From positions 124,001-188,000 of the forward strand of contig CM066297.1 of NCBI GenBank assembly GCA_033816765.1: DNA of 64,000 nucleotides, read 5' to 3'. Positions within the stretch are counted from its first letter, which is position 1. Each line of letters opens with the position of its first letter. Positions 34,857 through 47,260 of this stretch are shown piece by piece. This DNA is from Nothopassalora personata. Lineage: Eukaryota > Ascomycota > Dothideomycetes > Mycosphaerellales > Mycosphaerellaceae. Under the pieces are notes generated by a model. It searched no databases. It was not told the origin of the DNA and was given only the letters and a program-made list of their open reading frames with translations. The position numbers and the translations under genes were made by a program.

Positions 34857-37800
34857 AGCTATAGTAAGGAAAACGGATACAACTACGACACGACGTATCT
34901 ATAGGAACCCGGCAAGGCTCTAACGCCTAGCAACTATTTAGCTCACTTATTAGGATTGCTTAGGAGTACTAGAATAAAGGAACGAGTTATAGAAATTGGA
35001 ATAGGCGCGTTTAAGGGAGATTCTATTACTAACGTTTATTTAGTTTAAGGGGATTAGCCCTCCGAGATCTTAAGGCAATCTACATTAAATGCTTAGGCAC
35101 GGAAGTAATAAGTAGGCTAACATATAGCTAACATTAGGATGCCGTAGGTCTTTACGATATATAAGCGTAAGGCGGATAAGAAGAAGCTAGTAGACGCAAG
35201 CGTTCGGGAGCGCCTAGAATCACGAGTTAAGGGAGATATAGAATAGAAGCGTAGGGCACTATACCTAGAGTCTAAGATGCCTAAAGGACAAGGTCCGTTT
35301 AACGGGAAGTACTTAACTAAGAAATTCTTAAGTATTAAGCGAGGTAGCCGGATTACTCTAGAACGGCTTACCTTAATTAAGGTTAGCATTAAGCTATTAC
35401 TAATAGAAAGGGCCTTATTCGATAAGATGCTCTATAACCGGGAGGCAGTCCTCGCTTAGGATTTTAGTTATATAAGGCAAATTAGGTACGACTTTATACT
35501 ACCTTAGAAGATTAACATAATCCCTTATAAGCTATAGTAGGCACGCCCTATCCGGTTGTACCTAAGTCTTAGGGCGATTATTAAGCGCATAATTAGAGCC
35601 CGGATTAAGAACAACATCCTAGAATACTTATAAGGGATATATTCTAATAGCTAGTTCCTAGTCGTAAAGAAGGTTAATGCCTCTAGAAGCGATATACTAT
35701 ATCGGTTAATTAATTTAGCTATGCTCCTAAATAAGGTTACTATACGCGATGCTAACATTCCACCGGACACGGATAGCTTCTTAGAGGATTTTGCCGGGTG
35801 CCGAGTCGCTTTACTTATAGACCTGTTTTTAGGTTATAATTAGATTACTTTAGATAAGTCTTACCGGGACTTAATAGCCTTTATAACCCCTCTTAGCCTA
35901 GTACGCAATACGACTCTACCTTAAGGAGCTACTAATTTAGTTACTTAGTTCGTGCGTACGGTAACAAAGATTCTACTTAATTATATCTCGTATCGAGCGA
36001 AGCCGTTTCTCGATAATATTGGTATTAAGGGACTAACTAAGGACTATAGGAATGTAGAAGTAGAGCCTAGGTTAAGGAAATAGGTCGTTAAGCACATTGC
36101 TTCCCTAGATCTAGTTCTTACTAACTTAGAAAGAGCTAGTGCGGTAGTTGCTAGAGGCAAATCCTAATAGTTATACGAAAAGCTTAAGATCGTTAGGTAC
36201 GTTACTAGCCCGGATAGTCGCTATCCTAACCTAAAGGTTATAGCTAAGATCCTAGATTAGCCTACGCCTACCTATATTAAGGAGGTCCGCACCTATATAG
36301 GGCTGTATATGTACTTCTGGATATAGATCCCCTAGTTCGTTATTATCGCTCGACTAATATATAAGCTACTAAAGAAGGACGCCGAGTTCACCTAGATAGA
36401 AAATAAGCAGTTCTCGAAAGAAGAAGTTGCTAGATATCTTATATAGGCTCTAGCCTTAGTTACCCTCTACTACTTACCTAGTGCTAGGCCTATCTTTATC
36501 TTAGTTAATGCTAGCGGTACTAGATAGAGATGTATCGTTTCTTAAGAATTAATAGACAGCACTCGACGGCGTTACCCGGTGCGGTATAAGAGTAGAATCT
36601 AGAACGCGTTAGAATCTAGATATAATGCTAGTAACCGGGAATGCCTTAGGGTCCTTAAGGAGCTTAAGAAAATCTAGAGATATGTTACTAGCGTTAATTT
36701 TGTCCTTTAGGTTAATGCTAACACACTTATATAGTAGCTTAACCGGCCGGCTTCGGACCTGCCTAACTCGGCAATAGCCCGGTAGGTCGTATAGATTAGG
36801 CTATTTACGTTCGAAGTAAAGCACGTTACGGGGACTAGGTATACTAGCCTAGATGCCCTATCTCGTAGGCCCTCTATACCTTAGGAACCTAGAGGAGCTA
36901 ACGAAGACGAAGTCGACCGGATAATTAATAATAAGCTATTCGGGTACCCGGAGCCGGTCGACACCTATCTAGTTAAAATCTAGAAAACACGATATCTCGG
37001 GGACTAATATTCTAAAAGCTCTTAGTAACTTACTTAGGTTATAGAAACTAGGACCCGGCCCGATAGTATTACCCGTACTAAGTACCGGCGGCTAGTAAAG
37101 AAGAGCGTTAATTTCTTTATCTAGGACTAATTGCTATTCTTCTAGAAGCGCCGAGGAGTACCGTTATAACTTATAATTAACGATAATAAGGCTTAGAAGG
37201 AGATCGTTATAGAATGCTATAAAAGACACGGTTATCGCAGCGCTAAGGCCGTATATAACCTTATTTCCGATCGGTACTACTAGGACAGGTACTTCGCCGA
37301 TGTCTCTACGTAGGTTCAAAGTTATGCTCCTTATAGGTTTCGCGAAGGCAACTAGCGCGCTAGTAAGCTTTACTTATTAACCCCTTAGGTTATTAGTAAG
37401 AAGTAGTACTCGGACCCCGTCTAGGTATATAAAAATAGATACCTCCTAGTTACGCGCGAAGCACTTAGTAACTAGATCGAGGCTAGAGTAACGAGGGTAC
37501 CTCCTAGCTCTAAGACGGTTGCTAAGTTTCTATATAAGGATGTCTTCTATAGGTACGGCTACTATACTAAAATTGTGCTTAATAACGCTACGGTTTATAC
37601 GGCTAAGGTTAAGCGGTTACTCGTAGGACTTAGTGTTCGAAGGATCCGAATATTACCGTACTATCCGTAATCTAATGCTCCGGTCGAGGTTAGACACCGT
37701 CCGATTCTTATAGCGTTAGTAAAGCTTACGAGGAACATATACCGCGGATAGGAGTAATAGGTACCCGCTATATTATAGGCTAATAGGACTACGACCTGTC

Positions 37801-38519
37801 GTACTACTAGAATAACGCTAGCTTAGGTCCTATATAGCTATCGCACGATTCTACCAATTGAGGTTAAGTACCTAACGTAGGTAAATTATTAATAGGGATC
37901 GGTAAGAACGACTAAGGACCTGCTTACTATACGTGCGCGTTAACTCTAGGCTCGAGACCTTAGTTTAGAAGAGCTATATACTCGAAGGAAGCGGCTAAGA
38001 GAACTTAGTAAGGACTACTTTAATTCTTACCGGAATGTTAACTTTATTAGTTTCTAGAAGGGCGACCTTATTATAAGGTTCGATAAGCTATATAAGGACG
38101 ACTTCTTACGCAAGATCGGTTACCGATAGTAAGGTCTATATCGGGTGTCTAGTATCTCTAGGGAGTTTAGTACCTATATTCTTAAGGAACTTAATAGTAC
38201 GCTAATAAAGGGTGTTTAGGCACGAGAAAACCTTAAGCTAGTTCTAGAGCTTCGCCCGGATAATATAGGAGTACTAGGCTTAGATAATAGGATCGATCTC
38301 GTAATAGGGGAGGGTAAGGTCGCTAATAGCTTCGCTAATAGCGAAGACAGTAGTAATTCGAACGAGATCGAGCCTATCGCCGACGAAGAGGTGCTACCTA
38401 TAGGAGTTAACGAAAGGGAATCGTATCCTAAACCGGAACCTAAGAAGCTATAGGTTAGGCCTTATAACCTTTCTATAGCCGAAATTTCACAGTTTAGTAG
38501 GATCGAAGCTAAGAACTAA
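34857..38519 (+). pseudogene. Gypsy4-A pol: RT, RNase H, integrase
   Basis: A single frame from the palindrome to TAA at 38517, separate from gag-PR. RT: RYDFILPQKINIIPYKLQQA near 35485, LLIDLFLGYNQITLDKSYRD near 35815, PFLDNIGIKG near 36005 (the F-x-D-D site with its second Asp now Asn), EVEPRLRKQVVKHI. RNase H: ILVNASGTR near 36500 and DALSRRPS near 36855. Integrase: RTKYRRLVKKSVNFF near 37074, FYRYGYYTKIVLNNATVYTA near 37545 (catalytic Asp now Asn), then YPQSNAPVEVRHRPILIALV. C-terminus: WKGDLIIRFDKLYK...KIGYRWQGLYRVSSIS (GPF/Y-like) and an acidic tail ending SRIEAKN. No chromodomain seen. It resembles the fungal Gypsy group whose RT carries PFxDDIGVKG. Confidence 0.88.
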
Positions 38520-38660
38520 TTAGTTAGTAATAGCGTACGGAGTTTACTTCCCTTAGGCATATGTTACGTATGCCCTTTAGTTTATTAAGCTAACTCGGTT
38601 ATCTAGACTTTACTTTATAGGGTGTTCTTACCTTAGTTAGGCCTTAGTTAGTAGAGTTAT

Positions 38661-38686
38661 ATTTACCGGTCCCGGGACCGGTAAAT
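38661..38686. promoter_or_regulatory. Gypsy4 palindrome 3 (between pol and extra ORF)
   Basis: ATTTA-CCGGTCCCGGGACCGG-TAAAT, perfect over all 26 bp. It lies 141 bp after the pol stop and a few hundred bases before the extra gene. Confidence 0.75.
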
Positions 38687-39009
38687 CGGATCACCTAATA
38701 GTATAGTATGCCTCTATTAAATGCTTACCTAGGTAGTTACTAGTACTGGTTTTTGGTTATATACAGGGTTATCAGACCTTTAGTATAACCTTAATAGCAC
38801 TACTCTTACTACTTATAAGACCGGTCTCGGTACTACTACCTTATAACGGTTATAGGGATATACGCTAAGAGGCATACTTAAGCGTAGCTCTCTACCTACT
38901 ACTTCCTCTCTTTTTCTTTAAATACTAATACCCTATCTACACTAGTATATCCTTACTAACTACTAACATATCTATCTACTACTATATACATTAGACGGTT
39001 CTTTAGCCT

Positions 39010-42000
39010 CTCTCTTTACGACCTTAACCTTCTTTAAAGTCCCCTACCCCGATATTAAGCTTTTAAAGCTTACTAATACTCTAGAGTAGTACTACGAGAT
39101 AGCTAACTCTTACGATCTTACTACTAGCGAATCCTAGTTATTATAGCTTTAGCTAGTCCTTCGTTACGCCCGGCTAGTTTAAGCATAGCGACTAGCACTA
39201 GGCTTACCCGCCTACCTTAGACCTTATTCGAGTCCCTTCGTCTACCGGACAACGTTAAGTATGTCCTTACTAATACGAACACGCCGAAGTCCGCCGCTAA
39301 TATTATGTTCCGGGAGCTTAGTCCTTAGAAGCGGGTTAAGGTATTAAAGGACTTCTATAAGGGCTTCGAGAAGGTGTTCGAAGACTACTCCGTCTAGGTT
39401 AACCTATTTTTCGAGGAAGTTAAGAACGGCATAAGTAAGAGCTACTAGGATAAATTCCTTAGTAATAAGAAGCTCGATGTCTTGTTTCCTATCGTCGGTA
39501 AGATTCGTAAGACCGGTTTAGAGATTCGTAATCGTAAGAAGACTCTTTAAGCTACGCTTACCCCCTACTAGCTATAGTAGATAGATAATAAGATCCTTAA
39601 TCGACGTATTATCTCCGAGCTTTACGGTACTAATAGCGGGCGCCGCTAGTTTACGGCCTTTATTAACAAGTACCTAGACTATAGTAGGGCTATTAGTAGA
39701 ATTTAGAGGGCATTAATTTAGCGTATAAGGATCGGCCGTAAGGGCATAGATCGTAAGCGAATTCTAGAGCCTAGTAATCTTACCCGGTGCGATAGGGAGG
39801 CTAAAGTACGTAGTATTAATCCGTAGTCGGCTAAGAGTAGGGAGATTATTAGAAGACACTGCCTAGCCGTCTATAAGGATAGCCTTCTATACTTTATAGA
39901 GGGTACTATTACTAAGAAGTCCGCGTCCCTAGAGGATAGTATAGATTAACCTAGACTATCTAGCTAGTAATAGCCTTAGCTACTACCGGGTAGTAAAGGT
40001 AGAGGACGTATAAAGAGTACTACGCTAACTCTACTACTAGCCTCTACTTAGCCTACAGTCCTATCGAGAGGCGGTCGTAAGTCGAGTCGACTTAAGTAGC
40101 TCCGTATAGGCGAGAGCATAGGTAAGGGTATAACCGCGCCTACTCGATCCTCGCCTAACCGAACGCTAGACGGCGTACCTATACGCGAGGGCAGTCCGCT
40201 AGGTATACCGGTTAGCACCCTACGATCTACTCCGGCCTTAACTAAGAATAGTAATCTAATACTTACTATATTACCTTCGGCTATAATTAGGGATGTATTA
40301 GTCTTTAAGGATTAGATCCTATAAGAAGACGAGGCCCTCCGGATTAAGCGCGCTAACTACACCTATAATAAGCGGTACTATAGCGTTAAGTTTAGAAACT
40401 CGATTAACGTAGATAGTATTAACTAGCTACCTAAGTACCGGATAGCGGGCCTTAAGATGCTCGAATATACTGTCTCGTAGGTTCTTAAGAGGGATAGCAA
40501 GGTTAGCGCTATAATGTGCGATTAGTATATTCGAGATTTCTACTATAAGGCCCTCTACTTTATTACGAATCCCGGTATTACCGCTAATACCCTATATAAG
40601 CGTGCGCTTAAGGTCTAAGACTAGCTCTTTAAAGGTAAGAGTTGTTTAGCTATTAAGGTAAAAAATAGGTCGTGGTTTCGCCCTAATAAGCGTAGTTAGA
40701 AGACTATTAACCCGCTTAGCTACCTCCGCGTTCGAGGCAAAATCGGCACTACGAGTAGTATCGTTACGTATACTAACTATAACTAGATCCTCGATAAATT
40801 CGGCATTAATAAAGCTAACTAAGCCGATCTTAATAGCACCGGTACCTACATTAATAGTAACATGCTATACTAGTATAATAACGCTAAACTAGCGCCGCGG
40901 GTTAAAACAGTTAGAGAAATAATAAGTCGAGAATTCGACGTATACCGATAGTACCTACGAGAATTGAATAAGGTTAGTAACGGCGGCGTCTACTAGAATA
41001 TGTAGTATTCTCTAAGCTAACAGATTATACGATAAGACCCCGGGCTATAGCTCTTATAAGTAGCGCTATACCCTTAATACTACACTCGGTTTATCTACTT
41101 CCCTAGGCCTACGATTTTTAGCTTTAATAGGGCTTATTAGGGGGGTAACGCGAACGCTATAGTACAGCATACTAGGGTCGACTTAAACCTCGAAATTAAA
41201 AACTACTAGACTAGTGACCGGCTTAATATACTATACTCTCTTAACTTAGAGGGCACTAGTAGGCCGGAGTTTTTACACGGTTTTTATAAGTAAGAGAATG
41301 CTATAGAGTTTTCTAGTAGTACCGGAATAACGACTATATAGAAGACGGCCAATTTAAGCGTTTCTTCTCGGTTAGGGTTTAGAATTACCTAAGTAAAAAT
41401 AGCATTAGTTAGTTTAGAGAGGATCTAAGCGCTAGGTAAATGCGGGTAACTACTATAGGCGTTCTAATAAGGTAGGCCGTACATAAGAAGACGCTACGTT
41501 AGATTAACCCTTACTTTATTAAGATCCGCGACGATAACTATCTTAAACTCTAGAGAAGCTAGAGCATATACTAGGTAATAGACCTCTATTGTGACTTTAA
41601 GACGCTAAGTAAGAGCGCTATAGGATTTAAGTATCGACGCCTAGTACCCGGCTATCCTTTCCTTACGGGCGTACACCTTAGTAGCATTAGCCCTCTGTCC
41701 GATGCCCTAGCGGGTTTAAAGTCTTAGAACGATAACGAAGTTATCCTTAATGCTAGAAGGTAGCTTAACGCTACGGTCCGCCTAGACTCGGAGCTCTTCT
41801 ATAAGAAGATGTATAATTAGCGCGTCCGAGCTATAAAATTAATAGACAAGTAGCTTAGCTTAGTTACTACTCTCGAGTAGATATACTTTATAAGCGAAGG
41901 GCGCGATAAGAGCTTCTTCCGTAACTACTATAGGAACTTTACTAGCTAGCTACTTAGGGACGCGTCTAATAAGACTAGTATTAGCTATAATAACGAGTAG

Positions 42001-42039
42001 GTCTAGATAAAGGAGTTATATAAGAATAAGTAGAACTAA
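39010..42039 (+). pseudogene. Gypsy4-A extra gene (ORF3), about 1000 codons, function unknown
   Basis: Same sense as pol. Frame one runs from before 39236 (LRLPDNVKYVLTNTN) through VKVLKDFYKGFEKVFEDYSV, NGISKSY, KLDVLFPIVGKIRKTGLEIR, DNKILNRRIISELYGT, a Ser/Thr/Pro/Arg-rich linker (39950-40260), INPLSYLRVRGKIGTTSSIV, to GTSRPEFLHGFYK near 41252. From about 41300 a second frame takes over: DYIEDGQFKRFFSVRV, IDLYCDFKTLSKSAIGFKY, PFLTGVHLSSISPLSDALAG, LIDK, YFISEGRDKSFFRNYYR, to TAA at 42037. The change of frame may be an indel or a lost intron. No transmembrane segment, envelope or nuclease signature. I recognise no family. All stops are Q/W-type, so it was a real gene before RIP. Confidence 0.65.
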
Positions 42040-42114
42040 GTAGTTAGTGCGGGTTTATAGGCTCCTAGTTTCTAGTTGATTTTCCGGCTATAGCTATAGC
42101 CTATAGGTACTGGT

Positions 42115-42156
42115 TTCTAGTTCTAATTCTAGTTCTAGTTCTAGTTCTAGTTCTAG
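42115..42156 (+). repeat. (TTCTAG)7 hexamer microsatellite in Gypsy4-A
   Basis: Seven 6-bp units, the second mutated to TTCTAA, just after the extra gene. The right arm has the same unit number and the same variant at 47144-47185. Confidence 0.9.
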
Positions 42157-42491
42157 TTAATGCTTCGGGTACGGGTACTTCTAGTCCTTAGATCTTACTT
42201 GTTTCTTATAGTTACTTATCTTCCCTTAACTTACTTTCTAGCCACGCGATAGACTCGTCTTTAGATTTATTAGGTTACTAGTACTAACTCTCACTTGTCT
42301 TATAAATGGCGTTCGCGTTATTCGACTATCTAGCCCGCTCGATTAATGCTAACATAGCTGTCTATTCCCTCGCTAGTTTCGTAGCATGCGTCAATACGGT
42401 ACGACGGATGCAAGTCGCGGTTATCAACGTTATTATTACGGTCTCTATTAGAAGGGTCCTTTTAATCTTTACAAACTGTCGCTAGTAGGTT

Positions 42492-43456
42492 ACGAGTAGA
42501 AGACTATATTTTATATACAATACGGTTACTAGGAGTACTTAGTAATACCTTTTAGATTAACTAATATACTAGCTACCCTTTAGGGGTATATTAATAAGGC
42601 CCTTACTAGGTTAGTAGATAATATCTAGGTACTCTACCTAGATAATATTCTTATCTATAGCGTAACGCGTAAGGAGTACGTACGAGCCGTATGCGCGGTA
42701 CTAGAGAGGCTATAAAATTTCGCCCTATTTATAAACCCGTAGAAGTATAGCTTCTTCTAGGAGAGTAACGAGTTCCTAGGGTTTATTGTAAGCGTTGTAG
42801 GCGTATTAATAGATAGGAGTAGGGTAGCCGTAATTAAGGAATAACAGCCTACGCCTACGAGTTTCTATAAGCTTTAATCCTTCCTAGGATTCTATAACTT
42901 CTATAGGCGCTTTATAGAGGGATACTTAAGGATTATTAAGCTACTAATAGACCTACTAAAGGGATATAAGAATAGTAAAAAGTATAGGCCTCTTATATAG
43001 TCCAATTACGAGGAGTAAGCGTTCTAACGGCTAAAAGTAAGGTTCCTCGGAGTACCTATCCTAAGGTACTTCGACCCTACGTTACGTACGAGGGTTAAAA
43101 CGGACGCCTTAGGTTTTACAATTATAGGTATTATCTCTTAACTATTTATTACCGAGTAGTATCTAATTACCTTCTATACTCGTAAGATAATACCTACTAA
43201 GTATAACTATAAGACCTACGACTAGGAGCTACTAGTAGTAGTGGAGGCATTTAAGTATTAGTGACCGTACCTAAAAGACGTATTGTATATAGTTTAGGTA
43301 CTAGTCGACTATACGAATCTATAGGGTTTTATAATAGTAAAGTAGCTAAATAGGAGGTAAGCTTAATAGACGACGTTCCTATAATCCTTTTACTTCGTAG
43401 TAGATTAATTAATTGTTCCATTTACGCACTATATAAGTCTAAAACTATATAATACG
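42492..43456 (+). pseudogene. Gypsy3 RT C-terminal part and RNase H, inverted relative to the rest
   Basis: The plus strand reads KTIFYIQYGYQEYLVMPF, INKALTRLVDNI, VLYLDNILIYSVTRKEYVRA (Y-x-D-D with second Asp now Asn), then the RNase H connection FLGFYNFYRRFIEGYLRIIK and YNYKTYDQELLVVVEAFKYQ. This is what must follow the Gypsy3 RT N-part that ends ...[10 protein letters not shown] at 58593. All other Gypsy3 pieces are on the minus strand, so this block has been turned around. Its right end meets the LINE 3' end. Confidence 0.82.
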
Positions 43457-46280
43457 GGTAGGGTACCCTACTATTTTCTAGTTAGTAGAGGAAAAGCCTT
43501 TCGGCAATAAAAACCTCTAAAAGTAAGTAGAGTTCCTTTCTCGCGGTATTATAGAAGCCTTCTCGACTTACGGGACCTAGCGGTTTTCCCGTACTCCTTT
43601 TACGCTGTAAAAACCTAAAATACACTAAGAAAAATAACCGTAGAGGCTAAGGGCTAGGGCCTATATGTTAAAAGAGCAACGAAATTCACTCGTTTTACTT
43701 TAGACGTCCCGCGTTCCGTAACTTAGGACTAAGCCCTTACTACTATTATATTCTTCGGGAGTAGTACTTTAAAATGAGCTATTTAAGGTCTAGATTGGAT
43801 AACTACCCGTCTTGTAATCTAGCGCTAAGTCTTATTTATCGCTAGCGTTAGCGTTAGCGTTAGGCTTACGTAATTACTACCATTAGGCGGTAATAACTTA
43901 TTCCCTAGACGTCCTATAGGAAAAAGAAGACTAGATTCGGAATCCTTACGTAAAGGCGTATAAAATAAGCCTAGTAACCTCCTAATTAGGCCTAGTTTAA
44001 AATTTCGTTAGGGTCGCTCCTAGATCCGGGGACTTAGGGGTACTTTTAAAGGCCTAAGCTAGTATAGCTATTTAACCTCTTCTAGTTTACTCCTTCTCTC
44101 TCGGTACTACTTTAGTATAAAAATACCTATAGTACGGATATAGTCTATTACTTCTTAGCATCTATTAATAGATAGGAAAAGAATAGGGAAGGCCTCTACC
44201 CTTATTTTTCTAGTCCTAACCTCGGTATATAGGCGACATCCTTAAAGGAGGTAGATAAGAGTCTCTTTCTAGCCGTAGTAGTACCTATCGTCGTCTATTT
44301 TATAAGCCCGGTATAGGTAGTTACGAAAGAAACCGTATCCTATACGTAGAGAATAATAGACGCTCGAGATAGTCCTCTTATATAATATTTATAGTAGGAG
44401 GTACTCTTTGTATTAAAAACGAGAGAAGTAGCTATTTGGGCTATACTCCTTCTTAGCCTTTACCTTGTTAAAATAGTCTCTAGTAGCCTTCGCTACTAGG
44501 TCGGTAAGGTATTCTTCGTTAATTATATAAAGTAACTTAAAGGTCTCTAGTCTTCTTTAGATCCCTTAGAGCTTTAAGCCTCCTTTAGGCGGTAAGAGTT
44601 CGTAACCTATCTCTATTACCCTTTTTATAGCTATAGGGATAGTACTACTTAGGGCCCTAGCGATCGAGTTATCTTCAGAAAGCTTCTTTAGCCTTAGGCT
44701 ATACTTTAGGACCTAGCGTTCTAGGCGAGTTTAAGGGGTAAGGAGGTCTACTTCTCTCTTAGTAGGCTTAGTAGGGGTAGTACGGAAGACCCCTAGGACT
44801 TTTTAAATACCTTTCCCATATATAGCCTCTAAGGGAGTAATAGCTCTCCTAGATTTCTACTAAATTAGCGTTCTATAGTCGGCTACGGTAGTAACGTACG
44901 ATAGGTATAGTATACGTAGGGAACGAGTACTTAACCTATTCCCTATATTCGCTAGGCGGTTTATTCTATAGAAGGAGGTAAGTACCTTAGTTACTTAGAT
45001 TTCAATATATTCTTTAAAGGTAAGATAGGTATTAAACTAGATTCCTAGCTATCGTACGGCTTTTATCGCGGGTTTAATAACTTCTCCGCTTAGTAGGGTA
45101 ATAGAACTATTGTATCCTCTACCTTTTATAAAGTATAGGAGCTCGGTTTTAGCGAGATTAAATTCTACCGCTTACTCGGTACCTTTCTTCGTCAAGAGTT
45201 TACCTCTTTCTCGAGGATCTTTAAGTTCTTCTTAAGGCTAGTCGAAGCTACTAGTAGCCTAATATCGTCGATATATAATAAGAGAGTTACGGCCTTAATA
45301 TCCGTAAATAGGTCCCTTATATATATAAGAAAAAAATTGGCGAGATTAGACTACCTTACGGTCCGCCGGTCTCGACGTCCGTAGTCTCTTCTATTTATCC
45401 GTCGAAGGATAGTTAAATCCTCCGTTCTTTAAGGAAGGACTTAGTCTACCTTATAACCGAGTAGGGAAGTCGTAGCTTAATTAGTATTCTTAGGAGATGG
45501 TTCTTTACTACGTAATTAAAAGCTCCTTTAACGTCTAGAAAGGCTACGCTTATTTTCTTCTCTTTAGCTCGGTTCCTTTCGATAAAATCGGTAAGGAGTA
45601 GGGCTATATCTACGGCTAAACGTTTCGTTCTACCGTCTATTTATGAGTCGTAAAGTAGCGGGCCGGTATTAGCTAGAATACCTAGTCTTTTAGCTAGTAT
45701 TCTCTTACTTACTTTCCCTAGGTAGTTAAGAACCGCTATTATCCTATATACCTTAGGGATTAAGTAGTCAGGTATCCCTAGTTTTACTAGAGTAAATCTA
45801 ATTACTACTCGCTAGTACTTAAGGTAGTACCCTTTATTTAATAGCGAGCTATAAACCTTAAGAAAGGCGTCCGAAATAGCTTAAAATACGCGTTAAATTA
45901 TAGCTTATATTATACCGTCCGGGCCTAGGGTTTTACCTTCTACTTTTAAGGAACTATAAGCCGATTAAAGTTCTTCTAGTTATATTAGGTCCTATTTCTA
46001 GTTCCCTATAGGATAGTTATCCTACGAGGGGTCTAAGGGATTGTTCGGAGGTAGCTAAGGAAACAGCGCGCCCTAGAGGGCCTCGTATTTTCCCTTAAAT
46101 ATGTCCTGTCCATTTATAGTCGGGATTAGACTATTCCCTCCTATTATATAGGAGAAGGCCTTATAGACTAACGTAAGATCGGTCCTTTTAAGGAAATTAT
46201 TCTAATAGTCTCGTTTAGCGTTTTTAATAGTAAGGAAGTATTTATTCCTTACGACTAAGTACGCTACTTTATCTATATAT
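43457..46280 (-). pseudogene. LINE (Tad1-type) reverse transcriptase and 3' region
   Basis: The minus strand starts IDKVAYLVVRNKYFLTIKNA-KRDYWNNFL at the LTR border, continuing the LINE linker cut at 31172. Then: LVKLGIPDYLIPKVYRIIAV, VAFLDVKGAFNYV near 45530, GPQGSLISPIFFLIYI near 45360, the active site YIDDIRLLVAS near 45270, and EFNLAKTELLYF near 45160. A C-terminal region with LRIGYGFFRNYLYRAYKID and KETLIYLL near 44350-44200 corresponds to the CCHC-like tail of Tad1 elements. It ends at about 44110, followed by roughly 650 bp of 3' UTR. Stops are RIP-type. Confidence 0.8.
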
Positions 46281-46647
46281 TAATGTCTACTAACTACCCT
46301 ATGTAGGCCTGTCCGAGTTGTGGTGGTATAGAGCGGTGCTTATGTAAGTAGGGGTATTTGCCGGTCCCGGGACCGTGAAATCAGGTCACGTGACGAGTAG
46401 CGTAGTAGCTAGATAAATAAGAGGATTAGCGGACTTGATCCCCTATGCCCTCTACTCGAGAGGTATAAATTGAATTGTTGCCTTAATGCTACGCTTATAA
46501 TGCTTAACTGCGCAGTATATATCTTAATAGCTATACTAGGTCCTACTAGCTTACCTAAATGTCTAATTAAACCTAAATGAAATTAGGGCAAGTTGGACCT
46601 AAGGGACCCCCTCTAAACCTAAGGTTAACATAACCTATCAGTCGTTA
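46281..46647 (-). repeat. Gypsy4-B 3' LTR
   Basis: 367 bp, the same orientation as the 57761-58592 LTR. It carries its own palindrome and keeps more TpG (gttgtggtgg) than the other two LTRs, so it was RIP-mutated least. Confidence 0.82.
46356..46381. promoter_or_regulatory. Gypsy4 palindrome 4 (in 3' LTR of B)
   Basis: ATTTG-CCGGTCCCGGGACCG followed by tgaaat. The 14-bp core is perfect; the right shoulder differs. Confidence 0.7.
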
Positions 46648-47260
46648 ATATATCCTCCCCTATTACGAACCTGTCCTTAGGTTCTAAAGTAGTGAGCCCG
46701 GGCACTATAGGTAGCGTAGTTAGTCGCTATAAGCTAAGGTAGTCTTATAGTAGCATAGTAGCTCACCCTATCATTTAGCTTAATATATAAGATGTTAGGC
46801 AATCCTAGGGCCTACTAGCGACAGTTTATAAAGATCGAAAGGATTTCTCTAATAGAGACCGTAATAGTAACGTTAATAACCGCGACTCGCGCCCGTTACA
46901 CTACGTTAACGTATAATACGAAACTAGCGAGGGAATAGGCAGCTATGTTAGCATTAATTGAACGGGCTAGATAGTCGAATAATGCGAACGCCATTTATAA
47001 AACAAGTAAGTGTTAGTACTAGTAACCTAATAAATCTAAAGACGAGTCTATTGCGTAGCTAGAAAGTTAGTTAAGGGAAGATAAGTAACTATAAGAAACA
47101 AGTAAGATCTAAGGACTAGAAGTACCCGTACCCGAAGCATTAACTAGAACTAGAACTAGAACTAGAACTAGAATTAGAACTAGAAACCAGTACCTATAGG
47201 CTATAGCTATAGCCGGAAAATCAACTAGAAACTAGGAGCCTATAAACCCGCACTAACTAC

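Larger units (their letters stand above)
31526..42231. repeat. Left arm of the 10.7-kb identical inverted-repeat core
   Basis: Position x pairs with 89300-x on the other strand. I compared the leader, ORF stretches near 31938-32162, 35117-35459, 36300-36480, 38460-38540, 41520-41580 and the hexamer array; all were identical to the right arm, including RIP stops. The first mismatches outside are at 31525 and 42232, and more follow at once. Not every base was compared. Confidence 0.8.
31173..42491 (+). mobile_element. Gypsy4 copy A (left arm of inverted repeat; 3' end missing)
   Basis: Gypsy-type element with LTR 31173-31539, leader with tandem repeats, gag-PR (one frame), pol (separate frame) and a large extra ORF. 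A hexamer array and about 330 bp of noncoding DNA follow. Palindromes sit in the LTR and before pol and the extra ORF. It ends at 42491, where copy B continues for another 161 bp to its 3' LTR; A has no adjacent 3' LTR or PPT. Flanks: LINE on the left, Gypsy3 RT on the right, so no TSD can be read. Confidence 0.85.

Noticed and set aside
35117..35389. 90-codon minus-strand ORF (also 53911-54183 plus)
   Set aside because: Shadow of the pol frame at 35277-35459, which has the RT context.
40900..41400. 2-oxoglutarate/Fe oxygenase (TET/JBP-like) in Gypsy4 ORF3
   Set aside because: An HTRVD and a later H are present in a region recalling such folds, but spacing and the flanking motifs are not convincing. 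Left as unknown.
42115..42156. CRISPR-like or regulatory array
   Set aside because: A simple hexamer microsatellite without spacers; the host is a fungus.
31168..46280. TSD for Gypsy4-A using attat and the flank of the central LTR
   Set aside because: The pentamers do not match even allowing for RIP, so the inversion argument rests on the rejoined genes only.
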